Of a stretch of 64,000 nt of DNA, positions 13,427 to 23,337 are shown piece by piece (positions within the stretch are counted from its first letter, which is position 1; each line of letters opens with the position of its first letter). Position numbers and translations under genes: made by a program. The notes beneath the pieces were generated by a model. That model worked only from the letters and a program-made list of their open reading frames with translations, searched no databases and was not told the DNA's origin. This stretch comes from Shewanella halotolerans (GTDB lineage Bacteria; Pseudomonadota; Gammaproteobacteria; Enterobacterales; Shewanellaceae). The DNA is taken from assembly GCF_019457535.1 (NCBI RefSeq), contig NZ_CP080417.1, positions 4,154,001-4,218,000 of the forward strand, in the 5' to 3' direction.

Positions 13427-14191
13427 TTAACGGCTCTCATCTTGTGCTTCATCCCAACCTACGGCCAATCCGGTATCGTAGCGCAAATCGACTCGGGCAA
13501 CGGGCTTATCCTGTTTCACCAATGTGGGATACACATGGATAAAGCGCTGCACCCTTGCCATCTTATCTTCCCTTCCCAGCTTCAACTCTATGCCGTTGGC
13601 CAGCACGGCTAACCAGGCATGTCTGGGGCTTAACTCTAAACGGGCCAAATCGAACCCGTTGATCTTCAATAATTCACTGACCTGGCGATAGTTAGTCAAC
13701 ACAGACTTCGCCTGATCTTCCGGGCCGACCAGATTGGGTAGCTGGCCTATGCCCTCACGATGGGGCGCCTTAAACACCTGCCCCTGCTCGTTGAGCCAAT
13801 CTGTCTCGTTCCAGTGGGCAACCGGCGTCTGCTCCACCAGATAGACCTTTAACTTTGCAGGCCACTCGCGCCTCACAGAGGCGTGGTAGACCCAGGGCAG
13901 ATTTTCCAGCGCCTGCTGTACCTGATTCACATCTGCCGAGAAGAAGCTTCTCTGCATCAGATCCTGCAGCGCACTGCGTATCTCGGCGTCGCTGGTAAAC
14001 TGCCTGTCACCCTTGATCGCCACCGCCTCAATCGGCAGGGCATCGGCGTCGTTCAGTACCAGGTGAAGCTTCCAGCCTCCCATGGATAAACCACAGATCA
14101 CCAGGAACAGAAAAATCAAGCCGAAACACAGGTACCAATCGACCTGTCCCAACCTACTTTTCCAACCGCTACCTAGCTCTCTTAAGGACAC
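13427..14191 (-). CDS. ftsQ: Cell division protein FtsQ
   Basis: Bitopic divisome protein that recruits FtsL/FtsB. The 254-residue product has a short cytoplasmic N-terminus, one membrane segment (about residues 20–40), a POTRA domain (IEAVAIKGDRQFTSDAEIRSAL begins it, cut here to its core) and the beta domain. It lies directly downstream of murC with 143 bases between. In E. coli ddlB sits in that gap; here there is no ddl gene. Confidence 0.95.
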   Translation of the reverse strand: MSLRELGSGWKSRLGQVDWYLCFGLIFLFLVICGLSMGGWKLHLVLNDADALPIEAVAIKGDRQFTSDAEIRSALQDLMQRSFFSADVNQVQQALENLPWVYHASVRREWPAKLKVYLVEQTPVAHWNETDWLNEQGQVFKAPHREGIGQLPNLVGPEDQAKSVLTNYRQVSELLKINGFDLARLELSPRHAWLAVLANGIELKLGREDKMARVQRFIHVYPTLVKQDKPVARVDLRYDTGLAVGWDEAQDESR

Positions 14192-14334
14192 TGCTTATCG
14201 CCCTAACGCATCATTAAATGTATAAAAATTAACCAATTTATTGCCAGAGGGCAGTCCTAAGGAACCGGCCATTATAACTACCTCACCTCTAGCGTCAAAA
14301 GCTTCATCGAGGCCAGGGCAAGATGCCCTCAACC

Positions 14335-15789
14335 TCATTGGTTTTCCGACTCAAACTGCAAACCGGCGTCGGCCAGCTGACGACTCAGGGCGCCGATATT
14401 GCCCGCCCCTTGGGTCAACAGCAGATCGCCCCCTTGCAACACCCCTGGCAGTATCGTCTGTAACTGCTCGGGCTCGGCCACGAAGATAGGATCTAGCTGG
14501 CCACGCTGACGAATCGAGCGACACAGGGCGCGGCTGTCTGCACCGGGTACCGGCGCCTCGCCGGCGCTATAAACGTCGAGCAGTAACAGGCAGTCCACCT
14601 GGGCCAGCACCTCGACGAAATCGTCATAGAGATCCCGGGTGCGGCTATATCTGTGGGGCTGATAGATCATCACCAGACGCTTATCCGGCCAGCCGGAACG
14701 CGCCGCCTTGATGGTTGCCGCCACCTCACTGGGGTGATGACCATAGTCATCGACCAGCATCACCTCGCCCGCTGCGGTGGTAAACTCACCCAGCTGCTGG
14801 AAGCGACGCCCTATCCCCTGGAACTCATCCAGGGCGCGGATGATCGCCTCATCTTCAATCTCATCTTCTGTGGCCACGGCTATGGCCGCCAGGGCATTGA
14901 GCACATTGTGACGACCCGGCAGATTAACCCGCAGGTCCAGATCCGCCATCCCTTCACGGCGCACGGTAAAGCGTGAGCTATACCCCTGCTGCTCGAAGTT
15001 AAGCGCCTGCACGTCGGCATCATCGCTGAAACCATAGGTCACTACCTTACGGCCGATGCGGGGCAGTATCTCTCTCACCACGGGATCGTCGATACAGGCC
15101 ACGGCCACGCCGTAGAACGGCAGGTTATGCAAAAAGTCGACGAAGGTGGATTTCAGCTTCTCGAAATCTCCCTCATAGGTATCCATGTGGTCGGCTTCGA
15201 TGTTGGTGACCACACTCACCATGGGTTGCAGATGCAGGAAGCTGGCATCGCTCTCATCGGCCTCGGCGATCAGGTAACGGCTCTTACCCAAACGGGCATT
15301 GGTGCCGGCACTGTTCAGCAGGCCGCCGATCACGAAGGTCGGATCCCGCTCGGCCTGACCATAGACGCTGGCGATCAGACTGGTAGTGGTCGTCTTGCCA
15401 TGGGTACCGGCCACCGCCACGCCGTGGCGATAACGCATCAGCTCGGCCAACATCTCTGCCCGGCGAACGATGGGGATGCGTCGCTCCTGGGCCGCTAAAA
15501 TCTCTGGGTTACTGGCATCGATGGCCGTCGAGACCACCACCACATCGGCGCCCTCGACCTGATCGGCGCTGTGACCGATGAAGATCGCCGCGCCAAGGCG
15601 CTTCAGGCGCGCCGTCACGGCATTCTCGGCGATGTCGGAACCGCTAAGACGATAACCTTCGTTTACCAAGACCTCGGCAATACCGCCCATACCCGCGCCG
15701 CCGATCCCCACAAAGTGGATCCGCTTAACGCGACGCATCTCTGGAATGATGGTTCTTAATTGGGCGTACTTCTCTTCGGTTTTAATCAT
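14335..15789 (-). CDS. murC: UDP-N-acetylmuramate–L-alanine ligase MurC
   Basis: Adds L-Ala to UDP-MurNAc, the first peptide step of the murein precursor. The N-terminal Rossmann motif GIGGAGMGGIAEVL and the ATP loop GTHGKTTT are present, as is the C-terminal domain with HRYSRTRDL. I chose ATG 15789 (MIKTEEKYAQL), which overlaps the end of murG by 8 bases, giving 484 residues; a longer frame from 15843 lies inside murG and adds unrelated residues. Confidence 0.97.
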   Translation of the reverse strand: MIKTEEKYAQLRTIIPEMRRVKRIHFVGIGGAGMGGIAEVLVNEGYRLSGSDIAENAVTARLKRLGAAIFIGHSADQVEGADVVVVSTAIDASNPEILAAQERRIPIVRRAEMLAELMRYRHGVAVAGTHGKTTTTSLIASVYGQAERDPTFVIGGLLNSAGTNARLGKSRYLIAEADESDASFLHLQPMVSVVTNIEADHMDTYEGDFEKLKSTFVDFLHNLPFYGVAVACIDDPVVREILPRIGRKVVTYGFSDDADVQALNFEQQGYSSRFTVRREGMADLDLRVNLPGRHNVLNALAAIAVATEDEIEDEAIIRALDEFQGIGRRFQQLGEFTTAAGEVMLVDDYGHHPSEVAATIKAARSGWPDKRLVMIYQPHRYSRTRDLYDDFVEVLAQVDCLLLLDVYSAGEAPVPGADSRALCRSIRQRGQLDPIFVAEPEQLQTILPGVLQGGDLLLTQGAGNIGALSRQLADAGLQFESENQ

Positions 15790-16876
15790 CTTTTTCCTTA
15801 CTTGCCAGCGCGATACACACGGCGGCGACCCGCTCTGTGGCATCTAATACGGCAACACTCTTGGCCAGCTGCCCCATCTCAATGAGGGCCTTACGGTCTG
15901 AAGCCAAGATCTGCAACTTGCTGATCAACTTCTCACTATCTAATACTGTCTGCGGCAGCAAAAATGCGCCGCCCGCTTCCACCAAGACCTGGGCATTCTT
16001 GGTCTGGTGATCGTCTACCGCATGGGGGTAAGGCACCAGGAGACTCGGTAGCCCCACCGCCGCTACCTCTGACACAGTCAGGGCGCCCGCACGGCACAAG
16101 ATCACGTCGGCCCAGCGATAGGCCGCTTCCATATCATCGATAAACTCGGCCACCTTGACGCTGCCGGACTGTCCCAGCTGCAGATATTCCGCCTCCACCT
16201 GTGCCTGATTACCCTTACCCACCTGATGCCATACCGTCATCGAATGGTGCTGGGCCACGGCCGCCGTCACGCTAGGCATCAGGTCGTTAAATATCTTGGC
16301 CCCCAAGCTGCCGCCGACCACCAACACCCTAAGAGCATCGTCCGGAACGATAGGCTGCTCACTACGTCCCAGGGCGATCAGCTCGCTGCGGATCGGGTTG
16401 CCCACCACCTCGGCATTGCCCTCGAAGGTGTTTTCGAAGGCGCATAGCACGCGGGTAGCGATGCGCGACAACAACTTGTTGGTCATGCCTGGGATGGCGT
16501 TTTGCTCGTGCAGCACCAGAGGGATGCCGCTCAGCCTGGCGGCAACCCCACCCGGGCCGCTGGCGAATCCGCCCATGCCGAGCACCACATGGGGTTTAAA
16601 CTCTTTGATCACCTCACGCGCCTGCATGATGGAACGTAAGATCTTAAAGGGCGCCGCGAGCTTACGGATCAGGCCGTTGCCGCGCACCCCCTTGATATCG
16701 ATAAAATCGATATCAAAACCATGCTGAGGCACCAGACGTGCCTCCATACGATCGGCGGTGCCAAGCCAGCGCACCTGCCAACCCTGTTTGGCTAACGCTT
16801 TGGCCACGGCAAGCGCCGGGAACACGTGTCCGCCCGTGCCGCCCGCCATGATCAAAATACGTTTCTCTGACGCCAT
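15782..16876 (-). CDS. murG: Lipid II synthase glycosyltransferase MurG
   Basis: Peripheral membrane enzyme that adds GlcNAc to lipid I, making lipid II. It has 364 residues with the N-terminal glycine loop MAGGTGGHVFPALAVA, a second glycine-rich loop GMGGFASGPGGVAA and the GT-B donor-site segment ILCRAGALTVSEVAAVGLPS. Its ATG directly abuts the ftsW stop codon. Confidence 0.98.
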   Translation of the reverse strand: MASEKRILIMAGGTGGHVFPALAVAKALAKQGWQVRWLGTADRMEARLVPQHGFDIDFIDIKGVRGNGLIRKLAAPFKILRSIMQAREVIKEFKPHVVLGMGGFASGPGGVAARLSGIPLVLHEQNAIPGMTNKLLSRIATRVLCAFENTFEGNAEVVGNPIRSELIALGRSEQPIVPDDALRVLVVGGSLGAKIFNDLMPSVTAAVAQHHSMTVWHQVGKGNQAQVEAEYLQLGQSGSVKVAEFIDDMEAAYRWADVILCRAGALTVSEVAAVGLPSLLVPYPHAVDDHQTKNAQVLVEAGGAFLLPQTVLDSEKLISKLQILASDRKALIEMGQLAKSVAVLDATERVAAVCIALASKEKDD

Positions 16877-18091
16877 CTATTTCACCTTGCCTTGTACTGC
16901 CTGGATCAGGCTTAATCTTCTCTCATGATCGATACGGATCAATATCATTGCCGCTGCCGTCATCACCCACAGGCTACTGCCGCCATAACTGATAAAGGGC
17001 AATGTCAGCCCCTTGGTGGGCAACATGCCTATGCTGGCGCCCACGTTGACCACAGTCTGGAAACAGATCCAGATGCCGATGCCATAGGCCAGATAGCCCT
17101 CGAAGGCCCGATCGCCAAGCAGACACAGGTTACCCAGCTTTATCGCTCTCAGGGCGACAAACAGCAGTACCGACAACACGGCGATGATGCCGAGAAATCC
17201 TAGCTCTTCGCCGATCACGGCAAAGATAAAATCTGTGTGGGCCTCGGGCAGGTACTCCAGCTTCTGAATGCTGTTGCCCAAGCCCTGTCCCAGCCAATCC
17301 CCGCGGCCATAGGCCATCAAGGATTGGGTCAGCTGATAACCGCTACCGAAGGGATCCTGCCAAGGATCCAGAAACGAGGTCACCCGTCGCATACGGTAAG
17401 GTTCCAGCAATACCAGGCCGACGAAGGCCATGGCTCCGGTCAAGATCAGCGCGAAGAAATCGAGTAATCTTGCACCGGCTAAAAATAACAAACCTACGGT
17501 GCCGACAAACAGCACCACCACGGTACCGAGATCCGGCTGTAGCAAAATCAGAAAGGCATACACGGCAAATACGGCAATCGGCTTATAGAAGCCCTTGGCG
17601 TTTTCCCGCACCTCCTGATGTCGCCGCACCAGATAACCCGCCATATAGATGGCAAAGGCAAACTTGGCGATCTCGGCCACCTGAATACGAATAGGCCCCA
17701 CCGATAACCAACGGGTCGCCCCGTTTACCGTGGTGCCCACGATCGGCACTGCTACCAACATGATGCCGACGACCAGCAGCAAGATAGGACTCAGCTGCTG
17801 CCAGCTGTGCATCTCTATCTGCAACACCACGGCGGCGATCAGGGCGCACCCCATCAGGTAGGCCACATGGCGCCACACGAAGTGGTAGGGGTTGCCCGTT
17901 AAACTCGTGGCCTCTGGCATAGAGGCCGACATCACCATGATGAAGCCGAAACTTATCAGGGAGATGATCGCAAACAGCAAGGCTCTGTCATAGAGCTGCA
18001 TGCCCGGCGCTTCGCGTTGACTAAACAGGTTCGGCAGCGACCAGCTAAGGGAGCTGCCAAACAGGCTTAGTTGACGCTCGTCGCTACGCAT
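16877..18091 (-). CDS. ftsW: Septal peptidoglycan glycosyltransferase FtsW
   Basis: SEDS-family polytopic membrane enzyme that polymerises lipid II at the septum with FtsI. It has 404 residues and about ten membrane segments, with the signature region TDFIFAVIGEELGFLG and the late motif PFISYGGSSLWV. The start overlaps the end of murD by 8 bases. Confidence 0.97.
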   Translation of the reverse strand: MRSDERQLSLFGSSLSWSLPNLFSQREAPGMQLYDRALLFAIISLISFGFIMVMSASMPEATSLTGNPYHFVWRHVAYLMGCALIAAVVLQIEMHSWQQLSPILLLVVGIMLVAVPIVGTTVNGATRWLSVGPIRIQVAEIAKFAFAIYMAGYLVRRHQEVRENAKGFYKPIAVFAVYAFLILLQPDLGTVVVLFVGTVGLLFLAGARLLDFFALILTGAMAFVGLVLLEPYRMRRVTSFLDPWQDPFGSGYQLTQSLMAYGRGDWLGQGLGNSIQKLEYLPEAHTDFIFAVIGEELGFLGIIAVLSVLLFVALRAIKLGNLCLLGDRAFEGYLAYGIGIWICFQTVVNVGASIGMLPTKGLTLPFISYGGSSLWVMTAAAMILIRIDHERRLSLIQAVQGKVK

Positions 18092-19415
18092 GCATCACCT
18101 CTTGGGCCAAGGCATTCACCTGGGCACGAAAATCATCGCCCCTGGCCATGAAGTTGGCGTACATATCCAAACTGGCACAGGCTGGCGACAGCAGGACCAG
18201 ATCGCCCGGCTTAGCCAGCTGAGTCGCCTGAGCGACCGCCTCTTGCATCGATTCGACGCGAACAGCGCCTTCGAACTGCTCGGCAATTTTGTCGCCATCC
18301 TTACCCAGGGTGATCACCTGACCGACGCCCAGCAGTGCGCCGCGTAGCGCCGAGAAGTCGGCGCCCTTGCCGTCACCGCCGGCGATTAAAATAATCTGAC
18401 CTTCATGGTCGCTCAGCCCCTGCAGGGCCGCTATGGTGGCGCCCACATTGGTCGCCTTGGAATCATTCACATAGCTCACGCCCTGATGCTTACCCACAAG
18501 CTCGCATCTATGAGCCAGCCCCTTAAACTGTTTCGCCACCTCGACCATGGCCGCCTTATCGACACCGGCGCTATCGGCCAGGGCCATAGCAACCAGCAAG
18601 TTGGCCAGGTTGTGACTGCCCACCAGTGAAACCTGATCGCCGGCAACATATTCTGTCGTGCCATGCACCAGGACACCGTGGTTAACGCCCCATTCATCCC
18701 CCTCTGCCAGAGAGAGGCCAAAGCTATTCTGGTTCATAGGCTCATTCGGGCGAGTCAGCAGATCGTCGCGGTTGAAGATCGCCAGCTTGGTCTGGTCATA
18801 CAGACGCAGCTTGGCCTGACGATAACTCTCGAGATCCGAATACCTGTCCATGTGATCTTCACTGATGTTCAGGCAGGTGGCGCTGATGCAGTTGAGGCTA
18901 GCCGTCGTCTCCAGCTGGAAGCTAGATAACTCCAGCACAAACAACTCATGGTCACCATCGAGCAGGTCCAGCACGGGCACGCCGATATTGCCGCCCACGG
19001 CCACCTTGAGGCCCGCCTTGGCGGCCATTTCACCCACCAGGGTTGTCACGGTCGACTTACCGTTAGATCCCGTGATGCCGATGACGCAGGCGGGGCGATC
19101 TGCCAGCGCCCTGGCGAACAGCTCGACGTCGCCGACGATATCTATGCCCATATCCACCGCGGCGCGCACCTCGGCGGTATCCAGCGGGATGCCGGGACTA
19201 ACGACGATCTGGCTAGCCTGCACCAGGTAGCGACAATCGAAGCCGCCGGTGAGCAATAGCACCTCGGGAAACTCCTGGCTCAGGATCTCGCGACCCGGCG
19301 GATTCTCACGACTGTCCATCACCAGAGGCGTGATGCCCTGCTTAATGAGATAACGCACTACAGAGAGCCCTGTAGCCCCCAATCCTAATACTATGTGCGT
19401 GTACTGACTCGCCAT
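18084..19415 (-). CDS. murD: UDP-N-acetylmuramoyl-L-alanine–D-glutamate ligase MurD
   Basis: Adds D-Glu to UDP-MurNAc-L-Ala in the cytoplasm. The product has 443 residues, with an N-terminal nucleotide-like fold (GLGATGLSVVRYL), the ATP loop GITGSNGKSTV and the substrate motif NDSKATN. It starts 6 bases downstream of the mraY stop. Confidence 0.98.
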   Translation of the reverse strand: MASQYTHIVLGLGATGLSVVRYLIKQGITPLVMDSRENPPGREILSQEFPEVLLLTGGFDCRYLVQASQIVVSPGIPLDTAEVRAAVDMGIDIVGDVELFARALADRPACVIGITGSNGKSTVTTLVGEMAAKAGLKVAVGGNIGVPVLDLLDGDHELFVLELSSFQLETTASLNCISATCLNISEDHMDRYSDLESYRQAKLRLYDQTKLAIFNRDDLLTRPNEPMNQNSFGLSLAEGDEWGVNHGVLVHGTTEYVAGDQVSLVGSHNLANLLVAMALADSAGVDKAAMVEVAKQFKGLAHRCELVGKHQGVSYVNDSKATNVGATIAALQGLSDHEGQIILIAGGDGKGADFSALRGALLGVGQVITLGKDGDKIAEQFEGAVRVESMQEAVAQATQLAKPGDLVLLSPACASLDMYANFMARGDDFRAQVNALAQEVMHA

Positions 19416-19421
19416 GGCGTC

Positions 19422-20504
19422 TTACCTTAACTTTAAGGTTGCTAAGCCTAGCAACACCAGGAAAAGGGAGATGATCCAGAAACGCACGATCACCCTGGGC
19501 TCGGGCCAACCTTTCAGCTCGTAGTGGTGATGGATAGGTGCCATCCTGAAGATACGTTGACCGCGTAGCTTATAGGAGCCGACCTGCAGGATCACAGAAA
19601 CTGTCTCCATCACGAATACGCCGCCCATGATCACCAATAGGATCTCCTGACGCACCAACACGGCGATGGTGCCCAGTGCAGCGCCCAGAGAAAGGGATCC
19701 CACGTCACCCATGAAGACCTGGGCCGGATAGGTGTTGAACCACAAAAAGCCCAAGCCCGCACCGACGATGGCGGTGCAGACGATCACCAGCTCGCCCGAG
19801 CCAGGCAGATAAGGAATATGCAGGTAGTTGGCAAACTGCACGTGACCAGACAGATAGGCGATCAGCGCAAAAGCAGCCGCCACCATCACGGTCGGCATAA
19901 TCGCCAGACCATCTAGACCATCGGTCAGGTTCACCGCATTGCTCGAGCCCACTATGGTGAAGTAGGCCAGCAGGATGAAGAAGGCGCCCAGCTGTGGCAT
20001 CACATCCTTAAAGAAGGGCAGGACCAATTGGGTTTCGCCTTCACTGCCCGCCGAGGCATACAGATAGAAGGCGATGGCTAAGGCTGCCAGGGACTGCAAG
20101 ATATACTTCCAGCGCGCGATAAGTCCCTTGGTGTCCTTGCGCACCACCTTGCGATAATCGTCGATGAAGCCGATCAGGCCAAAGGCGCCCAGCACGAAGA
20201 GCATGACCCACACGTAGCGGCTACCCAGATCGCCCCATAGCAACACGCTGATGAACACGCCGGCCAAGATCAACAGGCCACCCATGGTCGGTGTGCCGCG
20301 CTTGGCAAAATGCGACTCGGGTCCTTCGTTACGGACCACCTGACCTATCTGCAGCAGTTGCAGACGCTCGATCATCTTAGGTCCCCACCACAGGCTAAAC
20401 ACCATGGCGGTCAACAGCCCTAGGATCGCCCTGAAGGTCACATATGAGAAAACGTTAAACCCGGTATAAAACTGGGTTAGATACTCAGCCAGATAAACCA
20501 GCAT
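19422..20504 (-). CDS. mraY: Phospho-MurNAc-pentapeptide translocase MraY
   Basis: Inner-membrane enzyme that transfers the precursor to undecaprenyl phosphate, forming lipid I. It has 360 residues and about ten membrane segments. Catalytic-region motifs are visible: GFIDDYRKV, NLTDGLDGLA and the late loop with MAPIHHHYELKGW. Its ATG overlaps the murF stop by one base. Confidence 0.98.
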   Translation of the reverse strand: MLVYLAEYLTQFYTGFNVFSYVTFRAILGLLTAMVFSLWWGPKMIERLQLLQIGQVVRNEGPESHFAKRGTPTMGGLLILAGVFISVLLWGDLGSRYVWVMLFVLGAFGLIGFIDDYRKVVRKDTKGLIARWKYILQSLAALAIAFYLYASAGSEGETQLVLPFFKDVMPQLGAFFILLAYFTIVGSSNAVNLTDGLDGLAIMPTVMVAAAFALIAYLSGHVQFANYLHIPYLPGSGELVIVCTAIVGAGLGFLWFNTYPAQVFMGDVGSLSLGAALGTIAVLVRQEILLVIMGGVFVMETVSVILQVGSYKLRGQRIFRMAPIHHHYELKGWPEPRVIVRFWIISLFLVLLGLATLKLR

Positions 20505-21874
20505 TAAAACAACTCCTTGCGCTCAAAGGCGGCAATGAGGGCCTCGACAACCCGCTCCATTCTGGCGCTTCGAGACCCCTTAACTAACACAGTCACCTTG
20601 CCGGCTAACTGGTTAAAATAACTAACTAAATCAACAACCAATGCATCTAAGTCGGTAAAATGCTTGCCGGCGAAAGCCTCGCTACTCGCCCGACTCAACT
20701 CTCCCAGTGAATACAAGGCATCGATCCCCTGCTGCTTGGCCTTCTCGCCCAGCTGCCGATGTAAAAGGGACGCATTGTCACCTAATTCACCTAAATCGCC
20801 CAGCACTAAACAGCGATTTCCTTCAATTTCTTGAAGCCAGTCGATTGCCGCCCCCACCGAGGCCGGATTGGCGTTATAGGTGTCGTCTATCAGCAAGAAA
20901 CGTCCCAGACGTGTCGGCTGCATACGCCCCTTCACGGGTTGTAACCGCATAAGCCCTTGAACTATCTCATCCAGCGACAATCCCAGCGCCAGACAGATGC
21001 TGGTCGCCGCCAGGGCGTTACTCACCTGATGACGGCCCGACAGCGGCAGACTGACGGTACGCTGCTCATCCCGATACGCGATTCGAAAGCGATAACAGCC
21101 CAAGGCGTCGGCGCTGAGCTCATCGGCGCTGACATCTGCAGGATTCCCCTGGGATGAAAAACTCAACTGGGTATGGCTACCGGCCGCGCGGCGCATCACA
21201 TCGGCAAATGCGTCGTCGGCATTGATCACGGCGACGCCATCCTTAGCCAGGTGGAGGAAGATCTCAGACTTGGCCTTAGCCACGCCTTCGAGCGAGCCAA
21301 AACCCTCTAAATGCGCCGAAGCGACATTATTAACCATCGCCACATCGGGTTGCACTAAAGATGAAGTGTAATTAATCTCGCCTAGATGATTGGCACCCAG
21401 TTCGAACACGCCATATTCGTGTTGCGGCTCGAGGCGCAGCAGGGTCAACGGCACACCCACTTCGTTGTTGAAGTTGCCTGCGGTATAGAGCACTTGGTGC
21501 TGGGTCGACAATATGGTCGCCACCATCTCCTTGACGCTGGTCTTGCCGTTAGAGCCGGTCAGGGCCACGCTCTTGGGCGCGACGCACCGCTTCACATGGG
21601 CACCAATCTGGCCCATGGCTTTTTGACTGTTAGCCACTATGAGTTGCGGCGCGGCAATCGGCAGTTCACGCTCCACCAGCAGGGCACTGGCGCCATCCAT
21701 CACCGCCTTGGCGGCAAAATCGTGGGCATCGAAACGTTCACCTTTTAAGGCGACAAACAGGGTCTGTGCATCCACCACCCGGCTATCGCTCGATACCTTG
21801 CTGACGCTTAAATCGTCGCCGATATGCTTGGCATTCAGTACCTTGGCGAGCTCTGACAGTTTAAGTGGGATCAT
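20504..21874 (-). CDS. murF: UDP-MurNAc-tripeptide–D-Ala-D-Ala ligase MurF
   Basis: Adds the D-Ala-D-Ala dipeptide to complete the precursor. It has 456 residues, with the ATP loop ALTGSNGKTSVKEM and the domain-three region IDDTYNANPASV. It overlaps murE by 4 bases (ATGA). The substrate dipeptide must come from a ddl gene outside this window. Confidence 0.97.
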   Translation of the reverse strand: MIPLKLSELAKVLNAKHIGDDLSVSKVSSDSRVVDAQTLFVALKGERFDAHDFAAKAVMDGASALLVERELPIAAPQLIVANSQKAMGQIGAHVKRCVAPKSVALTGSNGKTSVKEMVATILSTQHQVLYTAGNFNNEVGVPLTLLRLEPQHEYGVFELGANHLGEINYTSSLVQPDVAMVNNVASAHLEGFGSLEGVAKAKSEIFLHLAKDGVAVINADDAFADVMRRAAGSHTQLSFSSQGNPADVSADELSADALGCYRFRIAYRDEQRTVSLPLSGRHQVSNALAATSICLALGLSLDEIVQGLMRLQPVKGRMQPTRLGRFLLIDDTYNANPASVGAAIDWLQEIEGNRCLVLGDLGELGDNASLLHRQLGEKAKQQGIDALYSLGELSRASSEAFAGKHFTDLDALVVDLVSYFNQLAGKVTVLVKGSRSARMERVVEALIAAFERKELF

Positions 21875-23337
21875 TTGCCGCCCCTCGCAATTGCCGCCGC
21901 CAGGGCGCGTTCATCATAATCCAGGCGCTTGCCGGCGATCTCCTGATAGGTCTCATGGCCCTTACCGGCCAGCAAAATGAGGTCGCCACTGGAGGCCAGG
22001 GTCACCACCTCGCGGATCGCCTGTTGTCTATCGACCTGGGTCAGGGCGATCTGCGGCTTGTTGAGTCCGGCCAATACATCTTGAATGATCGCCATGGGAT
22101 CTTCGCTGCGAGCATTGTCGCTGGTCACCATGACGCAGTCGGCATTCTCCTCGGCGGCGCGGGCCATCAAGGGCCGCTTGCCCTTATCACGATCGCCACC
22201 ACAGCCAAAGACGCACCACAGCTTGCCGCGGCAGTGACCACGCAGGGCTCTTAGTGCCTGCTCTATGGCGTCCGGCGTATGGGCGTAATCCACCACCAGG
22301 GTAACCCCTTCTGGTGTAGTGAAACGCTCCATGCGCCCCGCCACAGGCTTGAGGCTGGACACCTGAGTCAACAGCTGCACCATGGCGTAGCCGCTCAGGT
22401 AAAGAGCCCCCAAGGCCGCCACCAGGTTAGACAGGTTAAAGATACCCAGCAGGGGCGAGTCGATCTTCGCCTCGCCCTCGGGCCAGACTAAGGTCGCGCT
22501 GACGCCCTGGCTATGCTGCTTCACCTCTTTGGTATAGATAGCGGCGCCTTCCTGGCCTTGAATGCTAAAGCCCACCAAGCCCTTGCAGCGCTTATCCTGG
22601 ATCCACTGACGCCCAACAGGATCGTCGAGGTTGATCAGGCCATGGCTCAGTGAACTGAATCTAAACAGGCGCTGCTTGGCCGCGCCATAGGCATCCATAG
22701 AACCGTGGTAGTCGAGATGATCCCGGCTCAGGTTGGTAAACACGGCCACATCGAAGGGCACGGCGTCAACCCGTCCCTGTACCAGGCCATGGCTGGAGAC
22801 CTCCATGGCGCACACGGCCGTGCCCTGGCGGTCAAAATCTTCTAGCTGGCGCATCACGGTAATGGGATCCGCCGTGGTGTTACCGCTGTCGACCAGCTGG
22901 CCCCACAGACCATTGCCCAGGGTGCCCATGACGGCGGCGGGCTTGCCCAGACCATCGCTTAGCTGAGCAATCAACTGGGTCACGGACGTCTTACCATTGG
23001 TGCCGGTTACGCCGATCAGCTTGATCCTATCCCGTCCCAGCACATAGAGCTGAGAGGCGAGCGCCGACAGCTGACGCTGCAGCTGAAAGAAATAGATACG
23101 CAGGCCATTGTCCTGGCTCACCTTGCCATGCTCTGCCGGGTCGTCGGTATGAATAAGTGCCGCTACGGCTCCTTGCGACAGGGCGGTATCGACATAGTCT
23201 CTGCCATCGACCCTGTGACCGGGCACGGCGACAAACACGCTGCCCTGGCCTATCTCGCGACTATCCAGCGTTAGATGGCTGAGGGACTCACCACCGGCAT
23301 AATGAAACCAGGGGGCTAGGAGATCGCATAGCTGCAC
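21871..23337 (-). CDS. murE: UDP-MurNAc-L-Ala-D-Glu–meso-diaminopimelate ligase MurE
   Basis: Adds the third stem residue to the precursor. It has 488 residues, with the ATP loop GVTGTNGKTSV, the HDHLDYHG-like metal region (RDHLDYHGSM) and the domain-three element VVDYAHTPDAIE. The diaminopimelate-specificity motif reads DNARSE, where E. coli has DNPR, so one proline is replaced by alanine while N and R are kept. It overlaps ftsI by one base. Confidence 0.97.
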   Translation of the reverse strand: MQLCDLLAPWFHYAGGESLSHLTLDSREIGQGSVFVAVPGHRVDGRDYVDTALSQGAVAALIHTDDPAEHGKVSQDNGLRIYFFQLQRQLSALASQLYVLGRDRIKLIGVTGTNGKTSVTQLIAQLSDGLGKPAAVMGTLGNGLWGQLVDSGNTTADPITVMRQLEDFDRQGTAVCAMEVSSHGLVQGRVDAVPFDVAVFTNLSRDHLDYHGSMDAYGAAKQRLFRFSSLSHGLINLDDPVGRQWIQDKRCKGLVGFSIQGQEGAAIYTKEVKQHSQGVSATLVWPEGEAKIDSPLLGIFNLSNLVAALGALYLSGYAMVQLLTQVSSLKPVAGRMERFTTPEGVTLVVDYAHTPDAIEQALRALRGHCRGKLWCVFGCGGDRDKGKRPLMARAAEENADCVMVTSDNARSEDPMAIIQDVLAGLNKPQIALTQVDRQQAIREVVTLASSGDLILLAGKGHETYQEIAGKRLDYDERALAAAIARGGK

